From: Oscillospiraceae bacterium
GTDB lineage: Bacteria > Bacillota > Clostridia > Oscillospirales > Ruminococcaceae
Direction of reading: 5' to 3'
DNA length: 64,000 nucleotides
Assembly (NCBI GenBank): GCA_015067315.1
Contig: SVMR01000007.1
Location: 42,040-106,039 of the forward strand
The notes under the pieces are model-generated. The model did no database searches and had not been told where the DNA came from. It was given only the letters and a program-made list of their open reading frames with translations. Shown here piece by piece: positions 1-8,937 of this stretch. The stretch's first letter is position 1. Each line of letters begins with the position of its first letter. The translations under genes were made by a program, and so were the position numbers.

Positions 1-1
1 T

Positions 2-115
2 TCCGTATCCGAAATTTCGGAAAAATACGGAATCGGCGAAAGCAAGGTAAAATCCGTTCTTTTCCGGATGAGGAACGAACTCCGAAAAAAACTAAAAAAG
101 GAGGATTTTATATGA
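2..115 (+). CDS. C-terminal fragment of an ECF-type sigma factor (region 4), truncated by window start
   Basis: Open frame SVSEISEKYGIGESKVKSVLFRMRNELRKKLKKEDFI*; region-4 helix-turn-helix style; stop overlaps next start (ATGA). Confidence 0.75.
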   Translation, partial: SVSEISEKYGIGESKVKSVLFRMRNELRKKLKKEDFI

Positions 116-915
116 CAAAAAACGCTCTTGAAATGATAAACGACATTGATGACGAAATGCTTCTTTCCGCACTTGAAAAACCCGCGGAAAAGAAAACCGT
201 TTTAAGATTCGGAAAACTCCGCTGGACAGCGGTTGCCGCCGTAATCGCGCTTTTGGTTTCCGTTCCGGTTGTTGCGGAAGTTTTCGGATTCAGCGTTGCT
301 TTCCATGAAAACGATAAAAAGCTTGAAGTGAGCACAAACGCGGTTTTTGCCGCCGAAGAATTTTCCGAAGAGGTAAGAGCTGTAAAAGGTCAGGAATATT
401 TTGTTATGCAGAATATGGAGGAAGCCGAAAATTTCATCGGAATCAACATGCCCGACAACGCGGTTCTTGATAAAGCGTATCCTTACTACGTTCAGATGGA
501 CTTTTTCTCCGAAGGAAATCCGCAGAGAGTTCACTGTAACGTCTTCGTCGGTGAAAATGAAGGAAATCTTCTTACCGCAACCGCAGAAGCATGGTATGTT
601 TTTGAGGACTATGAAACCAACGGATTCGGACCGGACGACGTTACTGTATCTGTAAAATACAAAGCAGTCTGTGACCGGAATCCCTCTTCCGGAACTGCCG
701 GATACGGCTTCAATCTTGACAATATTACCCCCGAAATCGAAAAATATATAACTCCCTCCGGAAGGGAATGTGAAATTGCGCTGTACGAGGGTTACGGATT
801 CGACGCAAAAGGCGTTGCCGTTGTTGACAGGATCCTTGTTATTGTTGAAGTTTCCGGAAGCGAAAAAGAAGCGGTTTTTGAAACCGTTAAAGCGATTCTT
901 GACGCATACAATTAA
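112..915 (+). CDS. Putative anti-sigma-factor-like membrane protein (N-terminal cytoplasmic part, one TM, extracellular domain)
   Basis: Overlaps sigma factor stop by 4 nt; TM at TAVAAVIALLVSVPVV; GGAGG RBS. Confidence 0.6.
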   Translation: MTKNALEMINDIDDEMLLSALEKPAEKKTVLRFGKLRWTAVAAVIALLVSVPVVAEVFGFSVAFHENDKKLEVSTNAVFAAEEFSEEVRAVKGQEYFVMQNMEEAENFIGINMPDNAVLDKAYPYYVQMDFFSEGNPQRVHCNVFVGENEGNLLTATAEAWYVFEDYETNGFGPDDVTVSVKYKAVCDRNPSSGTAGYGFNLDNITPEIEKYITPSGRECEIALYEGYGFDAKGVAVVDRILVIVEVSGSEKEAVFETVKAILDAYN

Positions 916-932
916 AAAATTCTCTTGTGCCG

Positions 933-970
933 AAACCGACCTATGGTTACTATCATGGGTCGGTTTTTTT
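933..970 (+). terminator. Rho-independent terminator
   Basis: AAACCGACC...GGGTCGGTTTTTTT. Confidence 0.8.
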
Positions 971-1008
971 GTGTTATACGGAGCCATCGGCGTGACTGGG
1001 AGGGTGTT

Positions 1009-1053
1009 TTCCCTCTAAACCCCTGCGGGGCGCCTCTCCCGGAGGGAGAGGCA
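1009..1053. repeat. Paired-hairpin repeat (CCCCTGCGGGG core + CCTCTCCCGGAGGGAGAGG)
   Basis: Same architecture as other intergenic copies. Confidence 0.55.
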
Positions 1054-1141
1054 GGATATGATATATACAAAAACAGTCCCGACAGACGAGATGCCGGGAC
1101 TGCAACTGTTTTATGGCTACCCGCTTTTACGGGCGCTTTTT

Positions 1142-2611
1142 TTATATTCTGCCGAAGCGGGTTGTTATTTCGAGGATATATTTTCCGAGTTTTTCGGAAG
1201 CGAAACCGGGTTTTGCGCGCCAGGTCCAGTTTTTATCCGAAAGGGTTCCCGGAAGATTCATTCTTGCCTCTTCGCCCAGTTCAAGGTAATCCTGCATCAG
1301 AATTACGCAAAGGCGGCTGTTTGAAGCCATACAGCCGCGGATAAGACCTTTTGCAAGACCTTCCTCTTCGGTGAGCCCGAGATATTTTTTTCCTTCCTCA
1401 AGGTCTCTTTCCGCAACGTCGGACAGCCATTGCACAAGGGTCGGGTTATCGTGAGTTCCGGAATAAACGACGGAATTTTCCGGATATGTATGGGGAAGAT
1501 AGTTTCCCGCTTCGCGGGAATCGAAGGCGAACTGCATTATCTTCATTCCAGGATAGCCGGAATCTTCCTGGAGTTTTCTTACTTCCGGAGTTACAAAGCC
1601 GAGATCTTCGGCGATAAAATCCACGTCCGGAATTGATTTTACTGCGTTAATGAAATCCATTCCCGGACCTTTTTCCCAACGTCCGTTCATTGCGGTTTTT
1701 TCGCCGGCGGGAATTGACCAATAGCTTTCAAATCCGCGGAAATGGTCGATGCGGATTATATCATACATATGTTTTGCGGCGCCGAGGCGGCGTTTCCACC
1801 AGGCAAAACCGTTTTTCTTCATCTTATCCCAATCATAGATCGGGTTTCCCCAAAGCTGACCGTCTGCGCTGAAGGAATCCGGCGGGCAGCCCGCAACTCT
1901 TTTCGGATTGAGATTTTCGTCAAGAAGAAATTCGCCCGGTTCCGCCCAGACGTCAGCGGAATCAAGGGGAACATAAATCGGAATATCGCCGACGATTTTT
2001 ATTCCGTTTTCGTTCGCGTATCCCCGGAGTTTTTCCCATTGGGAGAAAAATTCAAACTGGAGAAAATATTTGAACGCAATATCTTCTTTTAATTCTTCGC
2101 GTTTTTCCCCGAGGGATTTTTCATCCCGAAGGCGGAGTTCTTCCGGCCATTCGGTCCAGGGTTTTCCCCCGAAGGAATCCTTTATTGCGGTGAAAAGCGC
2201 ATATTCCGAAAGCCAGCCTTCGTTTTCGGAAACGAATTTATTGTATTTTTCGTCCGGAACAAAGCGGTTGAAGGCAAGGCGGAGCACTTTTGTTCTGTTT
2301 TCATAAAGCACGCCGAAATCGACTTTTTCCTCATTGTTTCCCCAGAAAAAAGATTCGGTCTCCTTTTTTTCAAGAAGACCGTTATCCATCAAGGTTTCCA
2401 GATCGATGAGATAGTGGTTTCCGGCAAAGGCAGAGCAGGATTGGTAAGGTGAATCTCCGTAACCGGTTGGCGAAAGGGGCAGGATCTGCCAGACTTTCTG
2501 GCCGGCTTTTTTAAGGAAATCCACAAATTCATAGGCATTTTTTCCCATTGTTCCGATTCCGAAGGGACCGGGAAGAGAGGAAATATGCATCAAGATTCCG
2601 CTTTCTCTCAT
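1142..2611 (-). CDS. malQ: 4-alpha-glucanotransferase (amylomaltase)
   Basis: MRESGILMHISSLPGPFGIGTMG, IDHFRGFESYWSIPAGE, GTHDNPTL motifs of GH77. Confidence 0.95.
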   Translation of the reverse strand: MRESGILMHISSLPGPFGIGTMGKNAYEFVDFLKKAGQKVWQILPLSPTGYGDSPYQSCSAFAGNHYLIDLETLMDNGLLEKKETESFFWGNNEEKVDFGVLYENRTKVLRLAFNRFVPDEKYNKFVSENEGWLSEYALFTAIKDSFGGKPWTEWPEELRLRDEKSLGEKREELKEDIAFKYFLQFEFFSQWEKLRGYANENGIKIVGDIPIYVPLDSADVWAEPGEFLLDENLNPKRVAGCPPDSFSADGQLWGNPIYDWDKMKKNGFAWWKRRLGAAKHMYDIIRIDHFRGFESYWSIPAGEKTAMNGRWEKGPGMDFINAVKSIPDVDFIAEDLGFVTPEVRKLQEDSGYPGMKIMQFAFDSREAGNYLPHTYPENSVVYSGTHDNPTLVQWLSDVAERDLEEGKKYLGLTEEEGLAKGLIRGCMASNSRLCVILMQDYLELGEEARMNLPGTLSDKNWTWRAKPGFASEKLGKYILEITTRFGRI

Positions 2612-2643
2612 TTTGGAAAAGCTCCTTATATTGAATTTATTTT

Positions 2644-3660
2644 TTATTCTTCGGCTTGGATTTTTGCTGTGCTTTCCCTTTGGTGAACGGCAAAGGGAAT
2701 CATTTCGTGTTTTGTGCTTCCGTTTTTTTCGATGCAGTCCAAAAGGATTTCGACGCTTCTTTTTGCCATTTTTCTTACGGACTGTTCAACGGTGCTGAGT
2801 TTCGGAACAAGGAAGGAACCGAGAACAAGACCGTCGAAGCCGAAAACCGAAACGTCTTCCGGAACTCTTAATCCGTTATCTTTAAGGGCGCGTATTGCGC
2901 CGATTGCCATAACGTCCGCAACGGCAAAAATCGCAGTGAAATTCCGCTTGTTTTTAAGAAGGCGGCAGGTTGCGTCATAACCGTCCTGATAGGAAAAGCG
3001 GACGCCGCAATAATCCGTTTTTTCCTCAAAAACAATACCGTGCTCTTTGCAGGATTCGAGGCAGCCTTCGTAACGAAGGCGTCCGGTATCGGAATTTTCC
3101 TTATCGCCGCCGACAACGGCAATTCTTCTGTGACCCAAAGCTATAAGGGTATCCATTGCGGCTTTTGCGGCTTTCCGGTCGTCGGTTGAAACGCTTGAAA
3201 GATTTTCGAACGGAAGTTCCGAAGCATCGCTTGATACAAGGACGCAGGGAATTTCGATTTTATCAAAATCGGAAAGAAAATGTCCGGTGTTTCCGCCAAG
3301 GACAAGGATTCCCTGGGGTTTTTTCTCCCTGCAAAGGCGTACCGCCCGAAGAACCTCGTTGTCGTCTTCGTCGATATAATCCACCAGAAGGGGATATTCC
3401 GTTTTTGCGATTTCGCTTTGGATATATTCCACAAGGGAACCGAACATTTCGTTGGAGGTGCCTTTTACTACAACAATAATCGAATCGGAACGCTGCTGTT
3501 TAAGGTTTTTTGCGTTGTCGTTGACTTCAAAACCGCTTTCTTCGATTGCCCGAAGAATTTTTGCCCTTGCCTTGCGGCTTACGTTCGGGCGGTTATTGAG
3601 AACCCTTGAAACGGTCGCAACGCCGTAACCGGTGAGTTCCGCAAGATCCTTTATTGTCAT
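2644..3660 (-). CDS. LacI-family transcriptional regulator
   Basis: MTIKDLAELTGYGVATVSRVLNNRPNVSRKARAKI HTH and periplasmic-binding-like domain. Confidence 0.95.
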   Translation of the reverse strand: MTIKDLAELTGYGVATVSRVLNNRPNVSRKARAKILRAIEESGFEVNDNAKNLKQQRSDSIIVVVKGTSNEMFGSLVEYIQSEIAKTEYPLLVDYIDEDDNEVLRAVRLCREKKPQGILVLGGNTGHFLSDFDKIEIPCVLVSSDASELPFENLSSVSTDDRKAAKAAMDTLIALGHRRIAVVGGDKENSDTGRLRYEGCLESCKEHGIVFEEKTDYCGVRFSYQDGYDATCRLLKNKRNFTAIFAVADVMAIGAIRALKDNGLRVPEDVSVFGFDGLVLGSFLVPKLSTVEQSVRKMAKRSVEILLDCIEKNGSTKHEMIPFAVHQRESTAKIQAEE

Positions 3661-3703
3661 TTTTCCGGCACCCCCTTTCGATTGTTTTTTTGGTTAAAAG
3701 TTA

Positions 3704-4558
3704 TCAGCCTTTTACTGCGCCGGCAGCAACACCTTTAATGATGTGTTTCTGGCAGGTGAGATAGAAGATGATTACGGGGACGATGCTCAGGAGGATAAGC
3801 GCCATTGTTGCGCCGAGGTCAACGGTTCCGTAGCTTCCTTTGAGGTACTGGATATGGATCGGGATGGTTCTGTATTCGGTTCTGTCGAGAACGAGATAGG
3901 GAAGAAGATAGTCGTTCCAGATCCACATGATTTCGAGGATCGCAACGGAAATTATGGTGGGTTTCATCATCGGGAGAACAACGCTGAAATAGGTGCGGAA
4001 GGGGTTGCAGCCGTCGATTGCCGCGGCTTCTTCGATATCAAGCGGAATTCCTTTGATAAAACCGACGAACATGAATACCGCAAGACCCGCTCCGAAACCG
4101 AGATAGATTACAGGAATTGTCCAGGGGGTGTTGAGTTTTAAGGTATCTGCGGTTTTGGAAAGGGTGAACATTACCATCTGGAAAGGAACTACCATGGAGA
4201 ATACGCAGGCATAATATACGATTCTGCAAACGAGGGAATCAACACGGGAGATATACCATGCGGCCATGGAAGTGAAGAGAAGGATAAGTGCCGTTCCGAG
4301 AAGGGTGATTACGATTGAATAGAGGACGGATTTTGCGAAAGGATATCCGCCGAAGGTCATACCGGTTATGAAGTTGTCAAATTCCGCAAAGCTTTCGGCT
4401 GTGGGAAGCTTGAAAGTTTCGGTTTTTACGAAGGTGTTCTTCTTGAAGGAGTTTACAACTACCATTGCAACGGGGAAAACATAGAAAATTGAAAGAAGAA
4501 CAAAAAGAACTGTTGTAAGATTTTTTCCTAATTTTTCTTTCTGGAAAGCGCCTTTCAT
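3704..4558 (-). CDS. Carbohydrate ABC transporter permease (MalG type)
   Basis: EAAAIDGCNPFRTYFSVVLPMMKPT EAA loop, six TM pattern. Confidence 0.93.
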   Translation of the reverse strand: MKGAFQKEKLGKNLTTVLFVLLSIFYVFPVAMVVVNSFKKNTFVKTETFKLPTAESFAEFDNFITGMTFGGYPFAKSVLYSIVITLLGTALILLFTSMAAWYISRVDSLVCRIVYYACVFSMVVPFQMVMFTLSKTADTLKLNTPWTIPVIYLGFGAGLAVFMFVGFIKGIPLDIEEAAAIDGCNPFRTYFSVVLPMMKPTIISVAILEIMWIWNDYLLPYLVLDRTEYRTIPIHIQYLKGSYGTVDLGATMALILLSIVPVIIFYLTCQKHIIKGVAAGAVKG

Positions 4559-5472
4559 TACTGCTGTACCTCCTTTTTACGGGTTGCGGAAAGCTGGGCG
4601 ATTGCCAGGGTTGCAACAAGAATAAAGAACAGAACCGCTTTTGCCTGGGCAACGCCGCGGGATGCTGTATTCTGTCCGTAGAAAGTGTTGTAAATGTTGA
4701 GTGCAAGCATTTCGGTTGTGCGGACCGCGGAACCGTCCGGATTGATTTCGAAGGGATAACCGCCGGTGAGGGCAAGGTTCTGGTCGAAGAGCTTGAATCC
4801 GTTGGTGAGGGAAAGGAAGGTGCAGATTGTGATGGAGGGCATTACGTTCGGGATGGTGACTTTGAAAAGAGTCTGCCAACCGTTTGCGCCGTCGATTTTT
4901 GCAGCTTCAAGCATATCTTCCGGAACAGCCTGAAGACCCGCTATGTAGATGATCATCATATAACCGATCTGCTGCCAGCAGGTGAGGATTATAAGTCCCC
5001 AGAATCCCCAGCTTTTATCCATGAGAATGGAAGTCTGGTAATAACCGAGGAAGCCGTCAAAAATCATGCTCCAGATATAACCGAGAACGATACCGCCGAT
5101 GAGGTTCGGCATGAAGAAAACGGTTCTGAAAATATTTGCGCCTCTTATTTTCTGGGTGAGAGCATAGGCAACCGCAAACGCAAACACGTTAATAAGAACA
5201 AGGGATACAACCGCAAAAAGGGCGGTGAATCCGAAGGAATACATAAAGCTCTGGTCTGCAAGGGCTTTTTCATAGTTGGAGATTCCGACCCATTCCCAGT
5301 TGCTTGTGGTCTTGAACTTGCAGAAAGAAAGGAAAAGACCATGGAAGAAGGGCCATACAAATCCGATTAAGAATGCCGCGACGACCGGCATAAGGAAAAG
5401 AGGGGACCAGCGCTGGATCGGTCTGCGTATCATATCGCTGTTGACCGCGGCGCTGTCGTGACTGCGTTTCAT
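4558..5472 (-). CDS. Carbohydrate ABC transporter permease (MalF type)
   Basis: EAAKIDGANGWQTLFKVTIPNVMPS EAA loop; start placed at ATG 5472 after CAGGAG. Confidence 0.92.
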   Translation of the reverse strand: MKRSHDSAAVNSDMIRRPIQRWSPLFLMPVVAAFLIGFVWPFFHGLFLSFCKFKTTSNWEWVGISNYEKALADQSFMYSFGFTALFAVVSLVLINVFAFAVAYALTQKIRGANIFRTVFFMPNLIGGIVLGYIWSMIFDGFLGYYQTSILMDKSWGFWGLIILTCWQQIGYMMIIYIAGLQAVPEDMLEAAKIDGANGWQTLFKVTIPNVMPSITICTFLSLTNGFKLFDQNLALTGGYPFEINPDGSAVRTTEMLALNIYNTFYGQNTASRGVAQAKAVLFFILVATLAIAQLSATRKKEVQQ

Positions 5473-5551
5473 AATTGCTTCAACTCCTGCCAATTGAATT
5501 ATAAAAAAGATTCACCGAAAAAGCTTCGCGCGGCCTTTTCGATGATATATT

Positions 5552-5588
5552 AAAAAAACGGAGCGAGCTTTATGGCTCGCTCCGTTTT
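5552..5588 (-). terminator. Stem-loop between binding-protein gene and permease genes
   Basis: AAAACGGAGCGAGC-cataaa-GCTCGCTCCGTTTTTTT on minus strand. Confidence 0.75.
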
Positions 5589-5631
5589 GTCAAAGCGAAA
5601 CTGCTTTGTTTGTTTTTTAAGAATTCAGATA

Positions 5632-6969
5632 TCAGCCGTTTGCAAGAGCATACTGAACTGCCCAACCGTCGATGAATGCGGTTACAACAGTTGCCCAGTT
5701 TGCATCGGTAGGATCTGCGTTGTATGCGTTGATTGCTGCAACAGCGGTTGCACGGTAATCGTCAACGTTGGGCTGATAGTTGGTTACCCAAGCGAAGTTA
5801 TAGCAGCCGTCTGCAAGATATGCGTTAGCCTGTGCAAGGAATCTGTTGGTGGATTCTGCAGCAGATTTATAAGGCATTACGCCGAAGGTGGTAACAGCCA
5901 TTTCGGAAGCTTCGGGATCGGTTACGAGCCATACGAGGAAGTCCATGGTTGCCTGGATGTCTTCTTCGGAAGCAGTTCCGTTGATTGCCCAGTAGTTTTC
6001 GGTACCGCAGTTAAGACCTGCTTTTTCTTCGCCTTCAATGCCGCTGTAATAAGGGATCATGTAAAGATCTTCAGCGTTCATGCCTTTGTCGAGAAGACCC
6101 TGGTATTCCCAGTTGCCGTTGCAGTAGAATGCTGCTTTGCCTTCTGCAAATTCAGCTGCTGCATCGAAACCGCCGTTTGCAAGTTCTTTACGATCGGTGG
6201 TGGAGTTTTCGAGCATGAGATCGAAGAGGTTGCGGAAGTTATCCATGTATGCGCCGGTAAGGGTTGCAGGACCGTATGCGCCGTTGCCCCATGCTTCGGG
6301 ATCGTCACGGTATTCGTGAACATATTCGAGGTTGATGAGGTGGCCGGTGAATCTCCAAGAGGAAGAACCGTCCATACCTGCGGAAGTGAATGCGCTGAAA
6401 CCAAGGGTATCTTTGTTTGCGGTGATGTCTTCAACAACAGCTTTGAGGGTTTCGAAGTTGGTGATTTCGGAAACGTCGTGGCCTGCTTCATTAAGAAGAG
6501 CGTTGTTTACGATGATGCCGTAGCATTCATAGCAGTAACCGATGGAAACAAGTTTGCCGTCTTCGTCATATACGTTGTATGCGTCGGTGGAAAGTTCTGC
6601 TTCGATTGCGGTGCCGGTAAGATCAAGGCAATATTCGCCCCAGGTGGGAACACCGTTGGGAGATACTACAAAGATGGTAGGAGCGTTGCTCTTATCCATT
6701 TCTGCGGTAAGGGTTTCGCTGTAGGTACCGGATGCTGCGGTTTCTACTTTTACTTCTACGCCGGTTTTGCTGGTGTAGAGTTCTGCGATTGCTTTGAGAG
6801 CTTCATCAGATTCGGGTTTGAAGTTGAGCCAATAAACGGAACCGGTTGCTGCGGTTTCGCCTTCGCCTTCGCCTTCGTTGCCGGGTTCATTGGGAGTTTC
6901 TTCCTGTCCGCATGCTGCGAAGGAGAGAACCATTGCGAGAGCCATGAGAATAGCAAAAAGCTTTTTCAT
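5632..6969 (-). CDS. Extracellular solute-binding lipoprotein of sugar ABC transporter
   Basis: MKKLFAILMALAMVLSFAACGQEE lipobox; family 1 binding protein architecture. Confidence 0.93.
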   Translation of the reverse strand: MKKLFAILMALAMVLSFAACGQEETPNEPGNEGEGEGETAATGSVYWLNFKPESDEALKAIAELYTSKTGVEVKVETAASGTYSETLTAEMDKSNAPTIFVVSPNGVPTWGEYCLDLTGTAIEAELSTDAYNVYDEDGKLVSIGYCYECYGIIVNNALLNEAGHDVSEITNFETLKAVVEDITANKDTLGFSAFTSAGMDGSSSWRFTGHLINLEYVHEYRDDPEAWGNGAYGPATLTGAYMDNFRNLFDLMLENSTTDRKELANGGFDAAAEFAEGKAAFYCNGNWEYQGLLDKGMNAEDLYMIPYYSGIEGEEKAGLNCGTENYWAINGTASEEDIQATMDFLVWLVTDPEASEMAVTTFGVMPYKSAAESTNRFLAQANAYLADGCYNFAWVTNYQPNVDDYRATAVAAINAYNADPTDANWATVVTAFIDGWAVQYALANG

Positions 6970-7046
6970 TTAGTTTTCCTCCTAAATTATCTTTCGGGTT
7001 TTTCCCATTTTTTTGGAAACGATTTCATGCCGTTTCCACGGTTAAT

Positions 7047-7075
7047 AATATACTCTTTTAATAAGGTATTTTCAA
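7047..7075 (-). promoter_or_regulatory. Promoter of the binding-protein operon
   Basis: Minus strand TTGAAA-17 nt-TATATT. Confidence 0.6.
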
Positions 7076-7295
7076 CAGCTTTTTCAAAGTTCTATATTTC
7101 ATATAATTGGAAGGTTTTTAATTTGTTGATTTTGCCCACAGGTTTTTAAGGATTTGTTGCATTTTTACTGATTTTCACGTATATTATCTGTTTTTGCATC
7201 ATTAAAACTGCTTATTTTGCAATTTTCCCTTCATTTTCGTGCAAAGACTGTTGTTTTTGAGCAGAGGACAGAGGCGCGGATTTTTGCGTGAGCGG

Positions 7296-7421
7296 GGGAT
7301 TTTTTAACCGCCTGCGGTTAAAAAAGGCTGGGGGATTCTTTTGTAATTTTCCGGTATTTTAAGGAAGAATCCCTCCGTCATTTCCTGCGGAAATGCCACC
7401 TCCCTTTAACAAGGGAGGCTA
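7296..7421. repeat. Hairpin repeat cluster
   Basis: TTTTTTAACCG-cctg-CGGTTAAAAAA; CCCTCCGTCATTTCCTGCGGAAATGCCACCTCCCTTTAACAAGGGAGGCT. Confidence 0.8.
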
Positions 7422-7588
7422 TTGCCTTCCGGGAATTTTTGTTTTAGGTAATAATTCACAAAAATTCTGCGTAAAGTCTATGAAATGACACGGATTGAAA
7501 TTTTTATTTTCCGGTGTTATCATTATAATAACTTATTGTATGCCGTTCTACTCCACCAAATAGGCTGCATACATAAAAGAAGGAGGAT

Positions 7589-7720
7589 ATGTCAAAACCG
7601 CCCGACTCGCGGTGCGGCAGTGTGGAGACCTGCCGTAATGTCTTGTTCCGCTTTGCCGGAAAAGGCGAGGGATTTCGCCCGGATGGGGATTTCCCGGAGT
7701 CGTATTTATGGCAACTGTAA
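7589..7720 (+). CDS. Short leader ORF (43 aa) overlapping the start of the MsmX-type ATPase gene
   Basis: AAGGAGGATATG start; MSKPPDSRCGSVETCRNVLFRFAGKGEGFRPDGDFPESYLWQL*; overlaps downstream ATG by 13 nt. Confidence 0.5.
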   Translation: MSKPPDSRCGSVETCRNVLFRFAGKGEGFRPDGDFPESYLWQL

Positions 7721-8889
7721 CACTTAAAGACGTCAGAAAAGTTTATCCGTTCAACGGTGATGACGCAAAAAAAATCAAAAAAGGCGAACCGCTTAAAACA
7801 AACCTTACCGTTCTTCCCGACGGTCTTCTTGCAGTTCACGATTTCAACCTTGACATCAAAGATAAGGAATTCATCGTTCTTGTCGGACCTTCCGGCTGCG
7901 GAAAATCCACAACCCTTCGTATGATTGCAGGTCTTGAAGAAATTTCCGGCGGCGATCTTCTTATCGGTGACAAACGCATGAACGACGTTGCTCCGAAAGA
8001 CCGCGATATCGCAATGGTCTTCCAGAACTATGCTCTTTATCCCCACATGACCGTTTATGAAAACCTTGCTTTTGCGCTTAAACTCCGCAAAACCCCGAAG
8101 GACGAAATCGACAGAAAAGTTAAGGAAGCCGCGGAAATCCTTGATATTACCCAATATCTCGGAAGAAAACCGAAGGCTCTTTCCGGCGGTCAGCGTCAGC
8201 GTGTTGCCATCGGCCGTGCAATCGTCCGCGATCCCCAGGTTATGCTTATGGACGAACCTCTTTCCAACCTTGACGCAAAACTCCGCAACCAGATGCGCGC
8301 GGAAATCATCAAACTCCGCCAGAAAATCAACACCACTTTTATCTATGTAACCCATGACCAGACCGAAGCAATGACTCTCGGCGACAGAATCGTTATCATG
8401 AGCGACGGTTTTATCCAGCAGGTCGGAACTCCCCAGGAAGTTTTCAATCATCCTTACAACCTTTTTGTTGCGGGATTCATCGGTTCTCCTCAAATGAACT
8501 TCTTCGACGCAAAACTTCTTAAAAAAGACGGAGTTTATTCCGTTGTTCTTGACGGACATGAAGTTGTTCTTTCCGAAGAAAAACAGAAAGCTCTTGCCGA
8601 AAACGGAGTTGAAGAACAGGATATCACCCTCGGCGTCCGTCCGGAACATATCGTTCTTTCCGATAACGGCGTTTCCGCAGGCATTGACGTTTCCGAAATG
8701 ATGGGTTCTTCCGTACATCTTCACGTTACCGCCGTCGGTCAGGACGTTATCGTAATCGTCAACACCATGAATATGACCCCTTCCGAAGTTTCCGAACTCT
8801 GCGCAGGCAAAGAAGTTAAATTCGATTTTGGCGGAAACAACTGCCACGTTTTCAACAAGGAAACCGGCATTAACCTCGAAGCAAAATAA
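7708..8889 (+). CDS. msmX: Multiple-sugar ABC transporter ATPase (MsmX/UgpC/MalK family)
   Basis: GPSGCGKSTTLRMIAGLE Walker A, LSGGQRQRVAIGRA signature, LMDEPLSNLDAKLR, TOBE-like C-terminus. Confidence 0.92.
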   Translation: MATVTLKDVRKVYPFNGDDAKKIKKGEPLKTNLTVLPDGLLAVHDFNLDIKDKEFIVLVGPSGCGKSTTLRMIAGLEEISGGDLLIGDKRMNDVAPKDRDIAMVFQNYALYPHMTVYENLAFALKLRKTPKDEIDRKVKEAAEILDITQYLGRKPKALSGGQRQRVAIGRAIVRDPQVMLMDEPLSNLDAKLRNQMRAEIIKLRQKINTTFIYVTHDQTEAMTLGDRIVIMSDGFIQQVGTPQEVFNHPYNLFVAGFIGSPQMNFFDAKLLKKDGVYSVVLDGHEVVLSEEKQKALAENGVEEQDITLGVRPEHIVLSDNGVSAGIDVSEMMGSSVHLHVTAVGQDVIVIVNTMNMTPSEVSELCAGKEVKFDFGGNNCHVFNKETGINLEAK

Positions 8890-8901
8890 TCTTTGCATAA
8901 C

Positions 8902-8934
8902 AAAAAAGACCGCCCAACGGGCGGTTCTTTTTTT
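8902..8934. terminator. Bidirectional terminator
   Basis: AAAAAAGACCGCCC-aac-GGGCGGTTCTTTTTTT. Confidence 0.85.
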
Positions 8935-8937
8935 ATT

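Noticed and set aside
5572-7149. 525-aa plus-strand ORF antisense to the sugar-binding protein gene
   Set aside because: Cysteine/phenylalanine-rich translation, no RBS; arises because the sense gene avoids TTA/CTA/TCA codons, leaving the antisense frame open.
7600-7640. Possible cobalamin riboswitch upstream of the MsmX-type gene (GGAGACCTGCC resembles part of the B12 box)
   Set aside because: The rest of the cobalamin core (e.g. GCCACTG and flanking helices in the right order) is not present; explained as leader ORF plus a local hairpin.
7504-8898. 464-aa minus-strand ORF antisense to the MsmX-type gene
   Set aside because: Same codon-bias artefact; the sense strand encodes an unmistakable ABC ATPase.
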